The notes beneath the pieces were generated by a model, which saw only the letters and a program-made list of their open reading frames with translations, did no database searches and was not told the DNA's origin. This document shows positions 60,723 through 64,000 of a stretch of DNA of 64,000 nt, piece after piece. Positions within the stretch are counted from its first letter, which is position 1. Each line of letters opens with the position of its first letter. The translations under genes and the position numbers were made by a program. Source of the stretch: Candidatus Obscuribacterales bacterium. GTDB lineage: Bacteria > Cyanobacteriota > Vampirovibrionia > Obscuribacterales > Obscuribacteraceae. The DNA is taken from NCBI GenBank assembly GCA_019752635.1, contig JAIELX010000007.1, forward strand, positions 1 through 64,000, written 5' to 3'.

Positions 60723-60737
60723 ACGGAGCGCGTCGCA

Positions 60738-60956
60738 ATGGCTGTGCCGAGTTTGTCCGTGTTTGCCCCGAAGTACGGTGTGGTCGGTGTTGCCCCGAAG
60801 TATTGCGAGATTTTCCCGGGAAAATCTTGCAAGTACGGTAGCATCCGTGTTGCCCCGAAATACAGTATTGTCCATGTTGCCACGAAGTACGGTAGGGTCG
60901 CGCCCGCGACCGGTTGGTTGATGTCTGCAGCGAGGCGCGATTCACGTGAGCAGTGA
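60738..60956 (+). CDS. Possible small repeat peptide (VAPKYG units)
   Basis: 72 residues, ATG preceded by GGAGCG. The middle consists of four to five units like VAPKYGVVG, VAPKYCEIF, VAPKYSIVH and VATKYGRVAP. The frame overlaps the next gene start by 11 bases. It could be a real small gene or just the reading of a DNA repeat, because other frames also give repeats. Confidence 0.35.
   Translation: MAVPSLSVFAPKYGVVGVAPKYCEIFPGKSCKYGSIRVAPKYSIVHVATKYGRVAPATGWLMSAARRDSREQ
60760..60900. repeat. Diverged 28-base repeats with a 20-base palindrome
   Basis: GTTGCCCCGAAGTACGGT-like units start near 60762, 60790, 60850 and 60878, about 28 bases apart within each of two pairs. Between the pairs is the perfect palindrome AGATTTTCCCGGGAAAATCT (60808-60827) with partial extension. 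Confidence 0.7.
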
Positions 60957-62616
60957 GAAGCAGGACACCGCGAAGCAGATTGACTTAGTTTGCGCCGACT
61001 GCGGGCTACCCATTGCCGGTTCGACGCCAAGATCAGATGTGACCCGCTACCTGTCTGAAACCAGTCGCTGTCAGTGCCGTCAATATAGTACGGTCCAGCC
61101 CGGGCAAGCTCCTGTTGATGCACTCCCGAACACCTCAGCCGCTGTAGCTCCTGCCGTTCGCCTTGTGGCTGATCTGACACTTGCCGATGCCCGGGAAATT
61201 CTCAAAGACAAATTCGAGATTTTGGAATTGCTTGGTCAAGGTGGCATGGGCTCAGTTTTCAAAGCTCGGGAAAGAGCCACAGGAACTATATTCGCAGTCA
61301 AGCTCCTGAATCCCGCATTGTTGCAGCATGAAGACTCACGTAAGCGCTTCGAGCGTGAGGCGAAAGCAAGCATGCAAATCCACGATGCCAACGTTGCTGC
61401 CGTTTATTCTTACGGCATTGGTGCCAACGAGACACCGTATTTGGTGATGGATTTTTTGGAAGGCAAGACCCTCGACCAGCTTCTTAAAGAAACACCAAAG
61501 CTAGACTACAAGCGCGTCATCAACCTTTCCATCCAGATTTGCGACGGTCTCGAGCAGGCCCATTCACGCGGCGTGGTGCACAGAGATCTCAAACCAAGCA
61601 ATATCATGATCACAACGCCAGCTCCGGGAGTGGAGTTTGCGAAGATTTTCGATTTCGGTATCGCAAAAGTGATGCCCGGGCAAGCAATCGACCTGACAGT
61701 GGGCGACATGACCAAAACCGGAGATATCTGCGGAAGCCCTCTCTACATGGCGCCTGAGCAAGTTCAAGACAACAACGTCGATCAAAGATCAGACCTGCAC
61801 GCGCTCGGATGCGTCATGTACAAGGCGTTGACCGGCGTTCATCCGTTCGAAGGAAAGAATGTCCTGGATACCGTGGCGAAGATACTTACGTCCGAGGCTC
61901 ACCCTTTGAGCTTGGTCACACCCGCTATCAACGTGCCCGACTCGCTGAGTTTTGTTGTCGAAAAATGCTTGAACAAATCACCAAATATGAGGTACAGCAA
62001 CGCTGCAGAACTTCGCAAGGATCTCGAAGGAATCAGAGACGGCAATTTCGCACCACCCAAACCAAGACCAGCTGTCACAAAGTTCGAGCTCGTTGCTATT
62101 GCACTAATGTTCGTGCTTTTGCTAACAGGAGTTTGTGCGGCTATCAGCTGGCGGTTACAATTCGATCGAGACAATAGGAACAATGGCAGCAAGCCCGCGA
62201 CTGCGCTCGCCAGTACCGACCCGTATAAGGACGCGGAGCGCCTCGATCAACTGTCCTACACCTATTTCGTAAACGGCGACTATGAGCGCGCCATTCCATT
62301 ATTGGAATTCGGAATCAAGACTTACAAAGCGAATGGCGCTAAGAAAGTCGGGATGGGACGCGAGGACAATTACCTGGCGGAGAATCTCTCACACCTGGGC
62401 AAATGCTATCTGAAACTTGGCAAGTACGCTGAAGCAGTTAGTCCCTATAAGGAATCGCTTCAGATTTTTCGCAGGTGGGGCAACTATGGCGGCGGCATGA
62501 TGACCGAAGCCGTGAACGACTACGCAGACGTCCTGCGTGGTCTCAGTCGAAGCACCGAGGCGGAGGAAATGCTTCGCGACTACGCCGCCAACAACAACCT
62601 CAAAAGCGTTCCTTAG
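60946..62616 (+). CDS. Membrane Ser/Thr protein kinase with C-terminal TPRs
   Basis: 556 residues, GTG start. A short N-terminal part with Cys pairs (VCADCGLP, CQC) may bind zinc. The kinase domain (about 85-360) has GQGGMGSVFKARE, the Lys in FAVKLLNP, HRDLKPSN, DFGIAK and GSPLYMAPEQ. One transmembrane helix follows (about 381-403, VAIALMFVLLLTGVCAAISW). The C-terminal outside part holds TPR-like units (FVNGDYERAIPLLEFGI, KCYLKLGKYAEAVSPYKE). It probably senses an external partner. It belongs with the receiver and GGDEF genes upstream. Confidence 0.93.
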   Translation: MSSEKQDTAKQIDLVCADCGLPIAGSTPRSDVTRYLSETSRCQCRQYSTVQPGQAPVDALPNTSAAVAPAVRLVADLTLADAREILKDKFEILELLGQGGMGSVFKARERATGTIFAVKLLNPALLQHEDSRKRFEREAKASMQIHDANVAAVYSYGIGANETPYLVMDFLEGKTLDQLLKETPKLDYKRVINLSIQICDGLEQAHSRGVVHRDLKPSNIMITTPAPGVEFAKIFDFGIAKVMPGQAIDLTVGDMTKTGDICGSPLYMAPEQVQDNNVDQRSDLHALGCVMYKALTGVHPFEGKNVLDTVAKILTSEAHPLSLVTPAINVPDSLSFVVEKCLNKSPNMRYSNAAELRKDLEGIRDGNFAPPKPRPAVTKFELVAIALMFVLLLTGVCAAISWRLQFDRDNRNNGSKPATALASTDPYKDAERLDQLSYTYFVNGDYERAIPLLEFGIKTYKANGAKKVGMGREDNYLAENLSHLGKCYLKLGKYAEAVSPYKESLQIFRRWGNYGGGMMTEAVNDYADVLRGLSRSTEAEEMLRDYAANNNLKSVP

Positions 62617-62763
62617 CCTCCCAATGCTCCCGCCGGATCAAGGCGAACAGGGGAGAACAAGTCCGCACGTCAGCTACTTCTAACCTTTCAAAACTCGCCA
62701 CAAGTTTGAAACCTTCCTTTGAAAAACTGAGAAGGTCGAAAGAGAGAGAGGGGTACTTGAGGC

Positions 62764-63393
62764 ATGGATTCATCACTGCGGCGGCGCGTCTTCGCCCTAA
62801 CCCCCGACGAGCAGCGACTCAATGCTGAACTCGGACTCGGTATTGTCGATCCCGGACAACCATTGATTCTGTATCAAGATCATCGCAAGGCGTCCCTTGA
62901 ATTCACCAAGCGCCTACGCTGGCTTGTTCTGCTCGATCTGGCACTGCTCATGGCGCTGGAGCTCACAACACCCTCCTGGCTCGCACGGATCATGCTTGTT
63001 GCGCTGATGTTGGCCATTCACGGAACCGCGTGTTTCGCCATGCGCATGAAACTGAAACGAACCAAGAAGCCAATCCTTCTGATGCGCGAAGATGGCATTT
63101 CGATCGCTACACCGTTCTTGGAATTTCCGTTCATTCCGTGGGATGAGATAAGCGATGTTCAATCAGAACGCTGGCCGGTCCGTCTCAAGCTAAGCTCCAG
63201 GGATTTTCGCAAGACTTTCGCTCGCGGAACAAGGCAAACACAGGTGACTTGTTGGATACAGGCTCTGTTATCCCTTATGCAATGCCGCTCCATCACTATC
63301 CCGGGGTTCCTGCTACCACTTAGTACACAGGAAATTGAACAGCAAATCAACAGTCGACGCATTCGTTGGAACCGCTTAAATATGCGCGTCTAA
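62764..63393 (+). CDS. Membrane protein of unknown function
   Basis: 209 residues, TTGAGGC before the ATG. Two transmembrane helices in the middle (about 50-65, 72-90) are followed by a domain of about 110 residues starting LMREDGISIATPFLEF and PWDEISDV, reminiscent of bacterial PH-like domains. The N-terminal 40 residues are soluble. No specific family recognised. It is 150 bases downstream of the kinase gene. Confidence 0.7.
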   Translation: MDSSLRRRVFALTPDEQRLNAELGLGIVDPGQPLILYQDHRKASLEFTKRLRWLVLLDLALLMALELTTPSWLARIMLVALMLAIHGTACFAMRMKLKRTKKPILLMREDGISIATPFLEFPFIPWDEISDVQSERWPVRLKLSSRDFRKTFARGTRQTQVTCWIQALLSLMQCRSITIPGFLLPLSTQEIEQQINSRRIRWNRLNMRV

Positions 63394-63588
63394 TCGTCAT
63401 GCCATCATCAGCATTGGTTCTCAGCCTTTAGAAGCTCTCAAGGCTTACGCAGCTTCCAGACGCCAACCGGTAAGGTGATCCATAACCGGACAAGGCAGGC
63501 ACCAATGTGGTCCCTGCCTTACCCGTCCCTGCCAGCCAGCCATCTGTAGTTGTTCAGACTAGATCCTAGTCGGACAACAATTTGTCGC

Positions 63589-64000
63589 TTAGAAGTACTC
63601 AAACGAACGCGCGGAATCCCTCACGACGGGCAACATCTGCTTGAAGTTTTCTGAGCTCGAATAGAACACCAGGCGCTGCATGTACATCGCACCGGGTTCA
63701 TCCGTCTTACAGGAAAAGATCAGCTGATAGCCCTCACTTATGACTGCACCGGATTCGTCCGTTACTTCTTCAATCAGCTCCAGGGCCTTATTGCCATCGG
63801 GAAGTCGCACAGCATTAGCTTCGACAACGGTTCCCGCAATCGGAAAGAATGTGAGCACGGCTGCTTGCGCTTCGCGTGAACCGATTGTGCCACTGAGCAT
63901 GGTGGAAGTGCAAAACCGCAACCATGCATCAGAGGTGGCCGGTCGATCCGCCCGCATCCAAGTTAAGCAGGGAGCATTGGGATCACGAGCCTCAGCGCAA
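63589..64000 (-). CDS. Hypothetical protein, 5' end outside the window
   Basis: The frame is open to the window edge. Reading continues upstream of the ATG at 63957 as AEARDPNAPCLTWMRADRP, which looks coding, so the real start lies beyond base 64000. At least 136 residues are visible. Seen are an Ala-rich region LSGTIGSREAQAAVLTFFPI, VVEANAVRLPDG, GYQLIFSCKTDEP and the end RDSARSFEYF. The alternating strands suggest a beta-rich domain. No family recognised. Confidence 0.7.
   Translation of the reverse strand, partial: CAEARDPNAPCLTWMRADRPATSDAWLRFCTSTMLSGTIGSREAQAAVLTFFPIAGTVVEANAVRLPDGNKALELIEEVTDESGAVISEGYQLIFSCKTDEPGAMYMQRLVFYSSSENFKQMLPVVRDSARSFEYF

Noticed and set aside
60644..61180. 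178-residue minus-strand frame with YFGAT repeats
   Set aside because: It is the antisense reading of the 28-base repeats and of the kinase gene start.
1..64000. CRISPR array to accompany the RAMP gene
   Set aside because: No run of equal-length direct repeats with unique spacers was seen; the repeats at 60760-60900 are too few, diverged and uneven.
1..64000. Insertion sequences, integrases or prophage genes
   Set aside because: No transposase, integrase or phage structural gene motif and no terminal inverted repeats with target duplications were found.

Overview
The window looks like part of a Gram-negative-type, non-photosynthetic relative of the Cyanobacteria, most likely Vampirovibrionia/Melainabacteria of the Obscuribacterales kind. 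This is an inference from gene content, not from a marker gene. Supporting signs are a System II (Ccs1/CcsA) cytochrome c maturation pair, a cyanobacterial-style RpoD-family sigma factor, a YlqD-family protein, a DapL-type lysine/peptidoglycan aminotransferase, an SLH-domain protein, many Ser/Thr kinases mixed with two-component proteins, and TPR proteins. No photosynthesis gene is visible.

Layout. 1-6205: end of a 2-oxoacid:ferredoxin oxidoreductase beta subunit, a receiver/Ser-Thr kinase fusion, a three-gene minus-strand operon (SLH protein and two paralogous membrane-anchored proteins) and a secreted subtilase. 6381-11835: histidine kinase/response regulator pair, two tiny membrane proteins and a secreted TPR protein. 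11902-20124: dapL, uridine phosphorylase, a GT39-type glycosyltransferase, a polyprenyl diphosphate synthase and ccs1-ccsA. 20125-24977: a sigma factor behind a dyad-rich leader, an orphan Cas7-like RAMP protein, an M48 protease and a TIGR00266 protein. 25042-33321: housekeeping genes (ylqD, pgi, a P5C dehydrogenase, thyA-folA, cytochrome c, aat).

33340-36950 (minus strand) is the most interesting region. A small secreted peptide with six KEGSC repeats is followed by a DUF692/MNIO enzyme, a DUF2063 partner protein and a YceI protein, all tightly packed. A second secreted peptide with a CGAGACG motif lies upstream. This has the layout of a metallophore-like RiPP (HvfABC/bufferin-type) system but with an unusual multi-core precursor.

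37040-49993: a YqiA-like esterase, a histone H1-like Lys/Ala-rich protein, an adenosine-deaminase-family protein, a 1237-residue RelE-like/UvrD-like/TPR fusion protein, several small secreted peptides, TlyA, tRNA-Ser(UGA), SpoIID and SIMPL proteins. 50230-57848: an eight-gene membrane operon (SPFH, two DUF4178, a 46-residue peptide, DUF350, a spermidine synthase-like enzyme, an FAD oxidoreductase and a polytopic membrane protein). 58108-63393: a signalling block (REC-HPt-REC-GGDEF protein, lone receiver, repeat region, Ser/Thr kinase with TPRs, membrane protein). The window ends inside an unidentified minus-strand gene.

All family names come from reading motifs by eye. No database search was run.
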